A stretch of 36,417 bases of DNA from Candidatus Woesearchaeota archaeon (GCA_019322805.1 JAHWIC010000012.1:1-36417); one strand, 5' to 3'. Positions 23,637-32,345 are shown, numbered from the stretch's first letter. Notes: generated by a model not told the origin, from the sequence alone. Made by a program: numbers and translations.

Positions 23637-25010
23637 CTAGCCACTCGCTTCTCTCAGCATTGAAAGCCTTTTGCCTTCGGAAGTCTCAAGATCATATTTG
23701 AATCTGACTCTCCTGGCAACTATATCTGGTGCATCAGGTGTTCCTCCCGGGTTTAAGATGGTAAATGCGCCTTTGCCCTGCACATCCTCAGCTGGATCCT
23801 CTCCAATGTAAGAGCCTATTGAGCCTACATTTATCCATAATCTGCCGGTATGTTCATCGTGAACTACTCCATATCTGCCGGTATTTGCATATAATATAAC
23901 ATTGTGCCTGTTGTGGTAACTGCCTGATTCCCCTTCCATAAAATTTGTAAAATCCCTCTGGAATTCCGGGCTTTCAGGGTCAAGAGACCTTCCTGAGCCA
24001 GGCTTAAAAGGTGAATCATTGCACATATAGATTCCATCTAATGTAATACCATCAGTAACTCGGTCATCTGCAGGCTGCCCATCTTCTCCAGGGAGCATTC
24101 CGCTGTGAAGCAGGAGATAAGCATATGCGTATAAGCCGCGCTTTACTGAAGCATAGCTCATCATCGCCTTCTCTATAGAAGGGCTTGTTGAAAAAGAGCT
24201 CATAAAAAACTCTGCAGCATTTTGGTCGTATAATAATTTCTTCCTTCCTCTCTCAGATAACCCGAAACAAGAGTTAAGTATTGCCAATAAACCTTTTGGT
24301 CTTTTCAGCCTTATATCAAATGGCCCAAAAGAAGGGTCTATGCTGCCGTAAGACCTGGCTTCTCTTCCCACTTCTGCAAGTTTTCTGCTCAGGTTATGCT
24401 CTTTATATTCTTCTTCTACAATTGCTTTAGCAATGAGGTCTACTCTGTCCTCTATATGGGCCCCGTCAGGGTTTCCAGCTCTTAATGCGTCAACAAGCTT
24501 GTGTACAACTTCAGAGAAAGCCTTTGGCCTATAGCCTCCAAAAAATGCTTTTGCATGCGATTGTAATGCCGGCTCTATCTCTTCCTCAAACTCCTTTTCA
24601 TCTTTTGTAAAGACAAACCTCTTGTTATCAAATTCAGGCTTAACAGCATCATCAGGCATTGACTCAACACCTGCGCAAAAGCCCCTTTCATATTTGCCTG
24701 CAACAACAGCGTAAATTGTTGGGCATATACCTCCAGGACGGCTTGGAGTTATATAATCCTCCTCAGACAGCTCATGCACCTCGCCTCTGCTGTCTGCAAC
24801 AGCCCCTGCAAATCTCGCAGGGTCCTGAAGAAACTCAACACATTCCACAGCATCAGCACCTGGACCAATGAAGTTCCCTAAATAAAAGATATTAGTTACA
24901 GGAGTTCCATCAAGGATGTCTCTGACTAGTCTTCTATATGCTGCTGTATGTGCTTCTTTGTTTGCAAGTCCATCTGCAAAAACAGCTATATTGCCTGTTG
25001 TGTTTGTCAT
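23637..25010 (-). CDS. Degenerate calcineurin-like phosphoesterase (pseudo-enzyme)
   Basis: A 457-residue protein related to the phosphoesterase at 5763-6989. Shared framework: YLGNFIGPGADAVECVEFL matches LGDIISYGPEQMECVELL, and INVGSIGSY matches VNPGSVGDP. The metal-site residues are mostly lost. DIHG becomes ADGLA (only the Asp is kept), LGD becomes LGN, GNH becomes GKY, HSH becomes HSG, and GHTH becomes NTGR. It should not be an active phosphatase; a binding or regulatory role is more likely. It lies 27 nt after the 852-residue helical gene in the same transcript, mirroring the intact enzyme beside the kinase and helical proteins. The reading frame is intact and long, so it is not a decaying gene. 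Confidence 0.75.
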   Translation of the reverse strand: MTNTTGNIAVFADGLANKEAHTAAYRRLVRDILDGTPVTNIFYLGNFIGPGADAVECVEFLQDPARFAGAVADSRGEVHELSEEDYITPSRPGGICPTIYAVVAGKYERGFCAGVESMPDDAVKPEFDNKRFVFTKDEKEFEEEIEPALQSHAKAFFGGYRPKAFSEVVHKLVDALRAGNPDGAHIEDRVDLIAKAIVEEEYKEHNLSRKLAEVGREARSYGSIDPSFGPFDIRLKRPKGLLAILNSCFGLSERGRKKLLYDQNAAEFFMSSFSTSPSIEKAMMSYASVKRGLYAYAYLLLHSGMLPGEDGQPADDRVTDGITLDGIYMCNDSPFKPGSGRSLDPESPEFQRDFTNFMEGESGSYHNRHNVILYANTGRYGVVHDEHTGRLWINVGSIGSYIGEDPAEDVQGKGAFTILNPGGTPDAPDIVARRVRFKYDLETSEGKRLSMLREASG

Positions 25011-25037
25011 TTATTTTTCACCATAATAGTTCTATAC

Positions 25038-27596
25038 CTATTGCTGATACAAGACCCTTAATTGCCGTGTATATTCTCTATCTGCTAATCTCTTCTGTTT
25101 TCTGAAATATGCCCTTGCTGCCCTTACCTGGCCTGGAGTAGCTCCCATATCGCCCAGTGTAAGATCCATTTGCAGCTGGTCTAAGCGCTCTCTTGCTGCG
25201 GAGATTCTGTCATCCCTTTGCTGTATAAGGTTATATGCCTTCTCATCCATGGCAGGTGTAAGCCTTTTGCCCAGCATGGAATACCAGCCTAATGCAATGC
25301 TGTCTATAGCATTACCCAGACCAACATAATCCAGGGCATTAGCTGCCATATTGCTTACATATCTGCGCTTTGTAAGTACATTCCATAAGTACCTGGCGCC
25401 CCTTCTCACAAGGCTTGTCTCGCTCTTAACCTTAGCTAAGGTCTTCTCCCTCTCATCTGCTCTGATTCCCTCTTCTTTTTCTGCCACTGCCTCATCAACC
25501 TTTTCAGCAAAGGTCGCCCTTACATAACCCAATTGTTCATTAGCCTGACGAAGCTTTTCTACTAAGCCTTCCTCTGAAAGAGTTTCTGTAACTGCCTTAA
25601 TCCTTTCTCTTATATACTCATCCGCTATATCATCAGGATTTGGTCTGACGCCATGTCTTCTAAGGGATGTCTCGTCATTACTGCCTTCGTAAATCTTAAT
25701 TCCTGTAAAAAGGTCTGAAAGGTGGTATTGCAGGTTTCTGAGAAATATTATCTCTCTCGCACGTACAAGAGCATCAGCCTGATATGTCCTGCGGGTTCCT
25801 TCATCAATCAATCTTCCGCCATGCATTATTGTTCTAGCTAAATCTGCCAGTTCTGAGTCATTTTCTCCATTAGCCGATTCCAGCTTTCTAAGGGCTGGTG
25901 CAGCACTTGCTGCATCAACAGCACTACCACATCTCTTAAGCTGCTCTAACACTGCTCTGTTTCCAGGACCAAGATAGCCTATGTCATTTTTTACTTCTTC
26001 AAGCGCATAATCTAATACAAAAGCGCACCAAACAGCAGCATCACCTGCAACCCTTGTTGTGTCTACTGGTGCTAATGCGTTTTCAGTAGTATAAGTCCTG
26101 GCCTTCTCTGCTTCCAAGGTTTCAATAGTGGCAGATACTCCAGATAATAATTGCTCTAGGTTTGCTGAAACTCCCTGCACATCCAGGGGAACCTCCAACT
26201 CTGATTTTCCCTTTCTTAGTTGTCCTTTAAATGAAGCCAATATTCCAAGGATTCTTCCAATTGGCTCTACAGCTGCCGAGCCTAACTCAGATTGGTGTAC
26301 CCCTAAAACTGAATACAATTGATCTACTAAATTTATAAAGAGTCCGGCTAAAGGCACATATTTCTTGTTGTGCAGGTTATCATAACTCTCTCTCAATACT
26401 CTTAAGCTATCGTCCTTTTGCCCCATATCCCTCTTAAGGGTATCCACCTGCCTTACACTTTCCATAGCATCTCCGACAGATACAGAAGCTCTCGTACCAA
26501 CAGGTGAAATAGCTATGTACGCAACATCAAGGTCACCAAGGTGCGGCATTTGAGCAGGATCATATCCCTGGAGATAGCCCCTAAGCCTCTGCAGTCGTAT
26601 GCCGTCATTTACCAGATTGATTGAGTCAACCAAAGCCTTATGCAGGCCTCTGTTTAAGCCCTTTATTTCTGCACTGCATTTATTAACACTAAAAAGCGCG
26701 TCCCTTAAGTTGTCTAAATTGCCTGTTGCTGGATTAGAAAGTGCTGTCAGATAACCCGGTATTTTTGGGAAATGCTCTGCTACGCCTTCAACATCCTGCC
26801 CCCTGTCCAGGTCTGCCATAGCCCCGTCTGAGAATACTACAGGCGTAGATTCCTCAGCTTGTAATCTTGTTATCAAATCAGCTATATCTTCACCTTTACC
26901 ATGCATATAAGCCTTAAGTTCATCTAAATTTGCTGTCAGCTGTTGGTCAACAGGCCCGTCTACCGCCTGTATTGTTTGCACCATTGCTATAGCAACTTCT
27001 CTAATATCTGCAAATGTGACTCCTCTGGCAATTAAGTCGTTATATTCCTTTTTGCCTTGTATTATTTTTACAGCATGGTCTAAATCTCCTCTGAATTGTT
27101 TAACAGGGTAAGAAGCTTGCTCAGCAGGATCTATTGCCGGATAGATATGGTTGGCAATTGTTGCAGAAGCGAACTGGAGTAACATATCCGGGTCAGTCCT
27201 ACCCCTGCCACCATCAAAATAAGCTTTAACGCCCTGGGCTTCTTGCAGCAGCGCATTTATAGTCTGTCCTCCAAATATACTAGAAAGCTCTGCCCTGATC
27301 TGCTCTCCATTTCCCCCATATTTTCTGTATAAATGGCCATAGACATCGCTATTAAGTATATCATTTACCAGCCATGGAAAATTCCTTACGATAGCCATAA
27401 GACCGCCGCTTGAAGGTGACCTTTTGGTGCCTTCTGCGGGCGTGAGTACGCGTACTTCACTAACTCCCTCTCTTGTATCTATAGGTGCAAGTGATGTGCC
27501 TGATGTAGGTGTAGGTTGAGCGCCTTTAGAAGTTGCACTACCTTTACCTTTCTTCTTCCCGCCTAAGAAACCTGGCAGATATTCACGAAAGTTCAT
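25038..27596 (-). CDS. Large helical protein with C-terminal WYS/LRVLYQ domain
   Basis: An 852-residue soluble protein. Order: a basic Gly/Ser/Thr-rich linker (about 10-60, GGKKKGKGSATSKG), a large helical body, a coiled coil at about 670-710, and a C-terminal domain of about 100 residues. That domain (DYVGLGNAIDS, ALGWYS, ending RQLRVLYQQ) aligns with the end of the 594-residue protein at 12578-14362. No signal peptide, membrane helix or enzymatic motif is seen. It is the first gene of a minus-strand run, and its promoter contains the same GGTTAAAAACC block as the gene at 10210. Its likely role is as the counterpart of the helical proteins in the kinase cluster, with the pseudo-phosphoesterase as partner (inference). 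Confidence 0.7.
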   Translation of the reverse strand: MNFREYLPGFLGGKKKGKGSATSKGAQPTPTSGTSLAPIDTREGVSEVRVLTPAEGTKRSPSSGGLMAIVRNFPWLVNDILNSDVYGHLYRKYGGNGEQIRAELSSIFGGQTINALLQEAQGVKAYFDGGRGRTDPDMLLQFASATIANHIYPAIDPAEQASYPVKQFRGDLDHAVKIIQGKKEYNDLIARGVTFADIREVAIAMVQTIQAVDGPVDQQLTANLDELKAYMHGKGEDIADLITRLQAEESTPVVFSDGAMADLDRGQDVEGVAEHFPKIPGYLTALSNPATGNLDNLRDALFSVNKCSAEIKGLNRGLHKALVDSINLVNDGIRLQRLRGYLQGYDPAQMPHLGDLDVAYIAISPVGTRASVSVGDAMESVRQVDTLKRDMGQKDDSLRVLRESYDNLHNKKYVPLAGLFINLVDQLYSVLGVHQSELGSAAVEPIGRILGILASFKGQLRKGKSELEVPLDVQGVSANLEQLLSGVSATIETLEAEKARTYTTENALAPVDTTRVAGDAAVWCAFVLDYALEEVKNDIGYLGPGNRAVLEQLKRCGSAVDAASAAPALRKLESANGENDSELADLARTIMHGGRLIDEGTRRTYQADALVRAREIIFLRNLQYHLSDLFTGIKIYEGSNDETSLRRHGVRPNPDDIADEYIRERIKAVTETLSEEGLVEKLRQANEQLGYVRATFAEKVDEAVAEKEEGIRADEREKTLAKVKSETSLVRRGARYLWNVLTKRRYVSNMAANALDYVGLGNAIDSIALGWYSMLGKRLTPAMDEKAYNLIQQRDDRISAARERLDQLQMDLTLGDMGATPGQVRAARAYFRKQKRLADREYTRQLRVLYQQ

Positions 27597-27651
27597 GTTT
27601 CCTCCCCATGTGTTAGTTTATTAGCTCTTACTGGGGATATATAGCATAACT

Positions 27652-27690
27652 AGTATTTAAAGCTTTCGGTTTTTAACCACTTATAAGTGG
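27652..27690 (-). promoter_or_regulatory. Promoter with GGTTAAAAACC block, shared with the 10.2-kb locus
   Basis: On the minus strand, AGTGGTTAAAAACCGAAAG (27681-27663) leads into CTTTAAATA, the TATA box, about 60 nt before the start at 27596. It is identical over 19 bases to 10152-10170. Here the upstream side also forms a perfect 14-bp palindrome, CCACTTATAAGTGG (27677-27690), a plausible dimer-binding operator. Confidence 0.7.
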
Positions 27691-27798
27691 CAAATCCAGA
27701 AAAGAGGGCATGACTTCAAGTCAGCTAAAAGTTTCCGTTATCTATTTATATATGCTTATTTATTCTTGCCCTATAAGATTTAAGAGGTGAGCAAATTG

Positions 27799-28566
27799 AT
27801 GAAATTTTTTAAGAAAATAGATAACAGCTTAGTTACTATCTTAGCAGTTGGATTAGTCCTTGTTGCTCTAGTGCTTGCTTTTAGCTCTAAACCAAGAATC
27901 AATGTTTCTGGCGGACAGATTCAAGAGGATACAATAACTGTTTCAGGACAGGCTGAGATGAGTGTTGACCCCGACCAGGCAGAGCTGTATGCAGAGATAG
28001 AGACAACCAAAGAAACTGCAAAACAGGCAAAAGATGAAAACAGCCAGACAAGTGAGGCTGTAGAAAATGCGCTAAGAAAAAAAGGTGTTGGCAGAGATGA
28101 TATTGAAACATCAAGATACAATATAAGGCCAAAATATGAATATGATCCTGATACAAGGGAATCGTTTATCACCGGCTATATTGTAACAAACGTCCTCAAA
28201 GTCACAACAGGGGATATGGAGAATGTTGGGGAGCTGATTGATGCTGCTGTTGATGCCGGTGCAAACGGCTTTGAAAGAATCCTATTCGGGCTTTCTGATG
28301 AAAAGCAGAAGGATGTTAATGCAGCTGTTCTTCTGAAAGCATCTGATGAAGCTGAAGCCAAAGCAGAATCATTAACCAAGAATTTGGGAGTAAAATTAGG
28401 CAAACTCTCGAGCATCTCTGAGTCTAACTTTTACTATGCGCCTTATGCCTACCCTGCAGCTGAGATGGAAGAAGCAGTGCTTGGTGGAGCAAGGGCAGCT
28501 GTAAGCATCAGCCCTCAGAAGGTTGATGTAAGAGCTACTGTTAGTCTGGCTTATGAGATAGAGTAA
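27799..28566 (+). CDS. SIMPL-domain (DUF541) protein, membrane anchored
   Basis: A 255-residue protein with one N-terminal membrane helix (about residues 10-28) and an external SIMPL domain. The family hallmark start of the domain, TITVSGQAEMSVDPDQAEL, is at about 45-63. The helix with AVENALRKKGVGRDDIET and the strand TGYIVTNVLKVTT follow as expected, and the domain ends DVRATVSLAYEIE. The family is periplasmic or surface-exposed in bacteria and forms oligomeric shells in some members; the archaeal role is unclear. A GTG-started frame (27787) begins inside the AGAGGTGA ribosome binding site, so I use the ATG at 27799. TATTTATATATG near 27743 is the likely promoter. Confidence 0.82.
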   Translation: MKFFKKIDNSLVTILAVGLVLVALVLAFSSKPRINVSGGQIQEDTITVSGQAEMSVDPDQAELYAEIETTKETAKQAKDENSQTSEAVENALRKKGVGRDDIETSRYNIRPKYEYDPDTRESFITGYIVTNVLKVTTGDMENVGELIDAAVDAGANGFERILFGLSDEKQKDVNAAVLLKASDEAEAKAESLTKNLGVKLGKLSSISESNFYYAPYAYPAAEMEEAVLGGARAAVSISPQKVDVRATVSLAYEIE

Positions 28567-28597
28567 AGAAAAAATCAATAAATAACGAAAATTAATT

Positions 28598-28653
28598 ATG
28601 AAAATTCCTTGTTAATAATATAGTAAAGACCAATAAAAAAATCAATAGATAAC
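28598..28653. repeat. Partial R1 unit upstream of copy 3
   Basis: ATGAAAATTCCTTGTTAATA is followed by ATATAGTAAAGACCAATA, an A-run and ATCAATAGATAA. This corresponds almost base for base to 5443-5500 ahead of R1 copy 2, so the partial unit and the full element appear to move or be kept together. Confidence 0.6.
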
Positions 28654-28661
28654 AACAATTA

Positions 28662-28858
28662 AACCTGAAAATTCCTTTCACAACTAGGATAAAGGTTATA
28701 GTAAGCGAAATTATATAATCAATAGTTTCGCTTACTAAATAGTAAACGCAATCTTTCATAAAATAGTTGCGTTTACTAAATTTTCATCCGCTTATGGTTC
28801 TTTAGAAACACTACAGATGATTTTTGCTTTATAGTAGACTTAAGGCAAAAATCAGATT
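28662..28858. repeat. Intergenic repeat family R1, copy 3, with nested insert
   Basis: The ends AACCTGA (28662) and TCAGATT (28852-28858) and the shared words CATCCGCTTATGGTTCTT and GATGATTTTTGCTTTA match copy 1. The first arm is interrupted: its 3' strand AAAGG|AATTTT is split by about 85 nt (about 28696-28778). The insert holds two 11-bp hairpins, AGTAAGCGAAA/TTTCGCTTACT (28700-28710 with 28726-28736) and AGTAAACGCAA/TTGCGTTTACT (28741-28751 with 28767-28777). A GC-richer tail, GCCGAGCGAAGCAAGC, and T-runs to about 28980 follow and could end transcription. Confidence 0.68.
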
Positions 28859-28914
28859 GTTGCCGAGCGAAGCAAGCCCTACTAAGGAATCTTTGATTCC
28901 TGTTTATTATTTTT

Positions 28915-28982
28915 CGTTAGTGATTTTTTTAAATTGATTTTCTAACTATTGATTTCTTTTTTATTGATTTTTTTTCTAATGA
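28915..28982 (+). terminator. T-rich stretch, possible terminator region
   Basis: Several T-runs of 5-8 bases separated by AATTGAT/ATTGAT words lie between the R1 element and the purP promoter. Archaeal RNA polymerase stops at such T-rich tracts, so transcription from the SIMPL gene could end here. Only composition supports this. Confidence 0.35.
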
Positions 28983-29005
28983 TTTTATATTTAACTAACA
29001 GTTAA

Positions 29006-29015
29006 CTTTATAAAC
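29006..29015 (+). promoter_or_regulatory. TATA box of the first purP
   Basis: CTTTATAAAC lies about 25 nt before the ATG at 29036, which gives a transcript that starts at or within a few bases of the start codon. No ribosome binding site is present, consistent with a leaderless message. Confidence 0.6.
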
Positions 29016-29035
29016 CAAACCATTTTCCTGTTGAT

Positions 29036-30052
29036 ATGGCGCTTAAATACAAAATAGCCACATTAGCATCTCATTCTGCATTACAGATACTCAAAGGAGC
29101 GAAAGACGAAGGCTTCAAAACAATAGCTGTCTGCATTAGAGGCAGAGAAAAGCCATACCAGCAGTTTAAGGTTGCTGATGAGATCATTACTATCGATAAA
29201 TATGATGACTTCATGGGCATACAGGATAAGCTGATAAAAAAGAATGCAATTATCATACCCCATGCTTCTTTTATAACCTATATGGGCCATGAGAAGATAG
29301 AGCAGCTAAAGGTTCCTTATTACGGCAATAAAAAGATATTAAAATTTGAGTCTGACAGAACCTTAGAAAGAAGGTGGCTTAAGAATGCCGGCTTGGTTCT
29401 GCCAAAGATATTCAAAAAGCCTGAGGATATTGACAGGCCTGTTATAGTCAAGTTCCACGGAGCTGGCGGTGGAAGGGGTTATTTCCTTGCAAAGAATTTT
29501 AAGGATTTCAAAAGAAAAATAAAACGCCACCCAGGGAAAAGGTTTGTCATACAAGAGTATATCCTTGGAGTTCATATGTATGCACATTACTTCCATTCTT
29601 CCCTGACTGATGGAGCAGAGGTTATGGGCTTTGATAAGAGGTATGAAAGCAATGTTGATTCTTTAGGCAGGATCTCTGCCAGAGACCAGATGGCTTTGCC
29701 AAGAGAAGATGTTGACCCAAGCTATGTTATAGTCGGAAATATGCCTGTTGTTATAAGGGAGTCATTCCTGCCAAAGATAATAAAAATGGGCGAGGATGTA
29801 ATAAAGGAAAGCAAGAAGTTCGCGCCTCCTGGCTTATTCGGGCCGTTCTGCCTTGAAACAGTCATAACGCCGGAAGAAGAAATCAAGGTCTTTGAGATCT
29901 CTGCCAGGATTGTTGCTGGAACAAACCCCTACATTAATGGCTCGCCATACACATGGCTTAAATACAATGTGCCAATGTCAACAGGAAGGAGGATAGCCCG
30001 CGAGATAAAGCTGGCAATCCAGCAAAAAAAGATAGACAAGATCCTGGGATGA
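29036..30052 (+). CDS. purP: PurP, formate-dependent FAICAR synthetase type
   Basis: A 338-residue ATP-grasp ligase that in archaea formylates AICAR with formate and ATP to give FAICAR, the step before IMP. Seen: N-terminal TLASHSALQILKGAKDEGF (about 9-27), the glycine-rich ATP loop VKFHGAGGGRGYFLAK (about 137-152), the lid strand QEYILGVHMYAHYFHS, and the C-terminal EISARIVAGTNPYINGSPYT (about 292-311), typical of true PurP. Full length. The message is probably leaderless. The ABC exporter ATPase gene starts 5 nt after the stop, so they share a transcript. A second, different PurP is at 32346. Confidence 0.9.
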   Translation: MALKYKIATLASHSALQILKGAKDEGFKTIAVCIRGREKPYQQFKVADEIITIDKYDDFMGIQDKLIKKNAIIIPHASFITYMGHEKIEQLKVPYYGNKKILKFESDRTLERRWLKNAGLVLPKIFKKPEDIDRPVIVKFHGAGGGRGYFLAKNFKDFKRKIKRHPGKRFVIQEYILGVHMYAHYFHSSLTDGAEVMGFDKRYESNVDSLGRISARDQMALPREDVDPSYVIVGNMPVVIRESFLPKIIKMGEDVIKESKKFAPPGLFGPFCLETVITPEEEIKVFEISARIVAGTNPYINGSPYTWLKYNVPMSTGRRIAREIKLAIQQKKIDKILG

Positions 30053-30056
30053 GAAT

Positions 30057-31028
30057 GTGAAAAACATAAAAAATTTCATAAAAGAATCCATAAAAAAGCT
30101 CCGATTCAATAAAAAAAGAAGTGCGCTCCTTGCTGATTCTGTCAAGTTTTCTTACGATGAAAGAGAGATTCTCAGGGACATAAACCTCAATGTAAGGGAG
30201 GGGAGCTCAACCGCAATCATCGGCAAATCAGGCTGCGGAAAATCAACCTTTCTAAAGCTTGCTGCAGGAATAATCTCAAAGAGGTATTTTGGCAATATAG
30301 CTATTCTTGGACGCTCAAAGGTTTTTACAAAAGACCAGGTTGGCTTTGTCCCTCAGGAGCTTGCCTTTATTCCGGACTTATCGCTCCTTGACAACATAAA
30401 GATAGCAGGCCTCAACAACGGCATGACTGAGAGGGCTGCAGTAAAAAAAGCACAGCAGCTTATGAGGATGCTGAAGCTTGAGGAAGACATAAACAAAAAG
30501 CCGACAGAGCTTTCAGGAGGCCAAAAGGTAAGGCTGAACATAATTTTATCTTTACTGCACAGCCCAAAGGTATTAATCCTTGATGAGCCTTTTGTTGCGC
30601 TTGATTTCTTTAACCGCAGGTTGTTATGGCAGTTCCTTGAGTCAATGAGGAAAAAAGGAAAATCAATAATCATAACCTCCCACCTTTTATCAGAGGTGCA
30701 GGAGCATGTTGACAGGCTGATTATCATAAAGGACGGGAAGGTTTTCTTCAGCGGAAAGATAGACGCATTAAAAGAAAAGCTGAAGATGAAGTATGTATTC
30801 GAGCTGAAGTTCTTCTACCTCTCTAAAGAAAACCTGAACAGGATAAAGAAATACTGCGCTTACAAGGACATAAAGATCCTGGATACCTATGAGAGGTATA
30901 TGATGTTTGCACTTAACTCCAAGATAGCAAGGCCGGTGCTGCTCCACATGTTCAATAAGCTCAAGCTGAAATACGAGGAGATAGACCTCAGGGAGCCAAA
31001 CCTTGATGAGATATTTTTGAAAACCTAA
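30057..31028 (+). CDS. ABC transporter ATP-binding protein
   Basis: A 323-residue ATPase subunit of an ABC-2-type exporter. Walker A is IIGKSGCGKST (about 54-64); the Q loop is in GFVPQEL; the signature is LSGGQKVRLN; Walker B is VLILDEP, and the switch His is in ITSHLL. A C-terminal extension of about 85 residues follows the core, as in many exporter ATPases. It starts at GTG 4 nt after the purP stop, and the permease starts one base after its end, so the three are cotranscribed. The exported substrate is unknown. Confidence 0.9.
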   Translation: MKNIKNFIKESIKKLRFNKKRSALLADSVKFSYDEREILRDINLNVREGSSTAIIGKSGCGKSTFLKLAAGIISKRYFGNIAILGRSKVFTKDQVGFVPQELAFIPDLSLLDNIKIAGLNNGMTERAAVKKAQQLMRMLKLEEDINKKPTELSGGQKVRLNIILSLLHSPKVLILDEPFVALDFFNRRLLWQFLESMRKKGKSIIITSHLLSEVQEHVDRLIIIKDGKVFFSGKIDALKEKLKMKYVFELKFFYLSKENLNRIKKYCAYKDIKILDTYERYMMFALNSKIARPVLLHMFNKLKLKYEEIDLREPNLDEIFLKT

Positions 31029-31029
31029 A

Positions 31030-32265
31030 ATGATTGACAAAATAATAAAGGCACCAATAAAGTTTTACGCATACCTCAAGAAAGACTTTTTGCTGCTTGT
31101 AAAAAGGAAGAAATACCTGTATTTATCAATAGCCATACCATTGGTCGTGGCTGTTATATTCCTGTTCATGCTCAATCCCTCCAAAACAGGCATAAGGGTA
31201 GAGGTCTGTGATTATGACAATACAGAGTACACGAGGCAGCAGATATCAGATCTTGAGGGTTTTGATGTGCGGTTCTTAAACCTGGATAACTGCAGGGAAG
31301 ATGTTATCGCGCATATAAAATCAGGCAAAACTGCTCTGGGCCTTGAGATAGAAAAAGGTTTCTCAGAGAAGATAAATGATGCTAAACCAGCCGGCATGAT
31401 AATATACTATGACAACACAGATATTGCGCTTTCAAACCTGGTATCATGGAAGATGGATGTATCCTTAAACAGCTACAAGAGAAGCATTGTTGATGTTTTC
31501 AACCAGGAGCTTAAGAGAAAGGTATCATCGCTAAGGTCTAATGTGGATATAGCTCTTGAGCTTGTCTCATCAAGCAGCGCCTTAAGCAAAAGGATAAAGC
31601 TGATAGATTCTGACCTTAAAAGGATAGAGGAGATGCCTACAGACTTCCTGATGAACCCCATATGGACTGACCAAAGGGCAATCTATGAGGAGAAGCTTGC
31701 AAAAGACTCTGGGATAGCTTTTATCTTTCCAATAATTGCCATGTTCCTTGTGATTATGCTTGCTGCCACATCCCTGATTTATGACAAGAATACAAACTTC
31801 CTGATAAGGGTAAAGGCGTCCACATCACCAGTGTTATACATACTGGCTAAGCTGGTTTTCTTCTTTGCTGTCACAGCAGCACAGTTCATAATTATACTCC
31901 TGATGTTCCTGATATACGGCTCAACATACAGCATGTCATTCTTGGAAGTATTGCATATGCTTGCCCTTGTTGCATTCCTCAACAGCTTAATAGGCATGGT
32001 TATTGGCCTTATCTCAGAGAATGAGGGCATTGCAATATTATTCTCATTAATGGTCTCTTTCCCATTGATGCTGCTGTCTGGAGTGTTCTTTCCATTGCAG
32101 ACAATGCCAGGCTTTTTGCAGTACCTGGCAAAGATAGCTCCTCTTTATTACCAGGTTTCTGTTGTTAAATCTGTAATGCTGTTCAACCAGGCTTTATCAG
32201 GTAATTGGATATATGCTTTTATTGTCTTGTTTTTAGTGGTCCATTATATGATAAAAAGGATGTAA
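31030..32265 (+). CDS. ABC-2 type transporter permease
   Basis: A 411-residue membrane protein: one helix at about 28-47, a large external domain (about 48-230) and five to six helices in the C-terminal half (from about 235 on, including FIFPIIAMFLVIMLAATSLI, 20 residues). This is the plan of ABC-2 exporter permeases related to drug or polymer efflux systems. It pairs with the ATPase directly upstream. The last helix ends FLVVHYMIKRM. Position between two purP genes is unexplained; it may simply ride in the operon. Confidence 0.85.
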   Translation: MIDKIIKAPIKFYAYLKKDFLLLVKRKKYLYLSIAIPLVVAVIFLFMLNPSKTGIRVEVCDYDNTEYTRQQISDLEGFDVRFLNLDNCREDVIAHIKSGKTALGLEIEKGFSEKINDAKPAGMIIYYDNTDIALSNLVSWKMDVSLNSYKRSIVDVFNQELKRKVSSLRSNVDIALELVSSSSALSKRIKLIDSDLKRIEEMPTDFLMNPIWTDQRAIYEEKLAKDSGIAFIFPIIAMFLVIMLAATSLIYDKNTNFLIRVKASTSPVLYILAKLVFFFAVTAAQFIIILLMFLIYGSTYSMSFLEVLHMLALVAFLNSLIGMVIGLISENEGIAILFSLMVSFPLMLLSGVFFPLQTMPGFLQYLAKIAPLYYQVSVVKSVMLFNQALSGNWIYAFIVLFLVVHYMIKRM

Positions 32266-32312
32266 AAAAATAGTATAAATAGTCAATATTTAAGTCGCAA
32301 AAAAAAGAAATG

Positions 32313-32322
32313 TTTTTATAAG
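32313..32322 (+). promoter_or_regulatory. TATA box of the second purP
   Basis: TTTTTATAAG ends about 24 nt before the ATG at 32346, preceded by an A-rich BRE-like stretch. The second purP gene therefore has its own promoter, separate from the exporter genes, and a very short leader. Confidence 0.55.
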
Positions 32323-32345
32323 AGGCACCCAATTAGATAAATAAG

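Noticed and set aside
27787..27798. GTG start of the SIMPL gene
   Set aside because: The GTG is part of the AGAGGTGA ribosome binding site of the ATG at 27799; the same situation occurs at 3842 and 33475.
28598..28980. Possible CRISPR-like array in the repeat-rich gap
   Set aside because: The repeats are inverted and of unequal spacing, with no constant repeat-spacer pattern and no cas gene.
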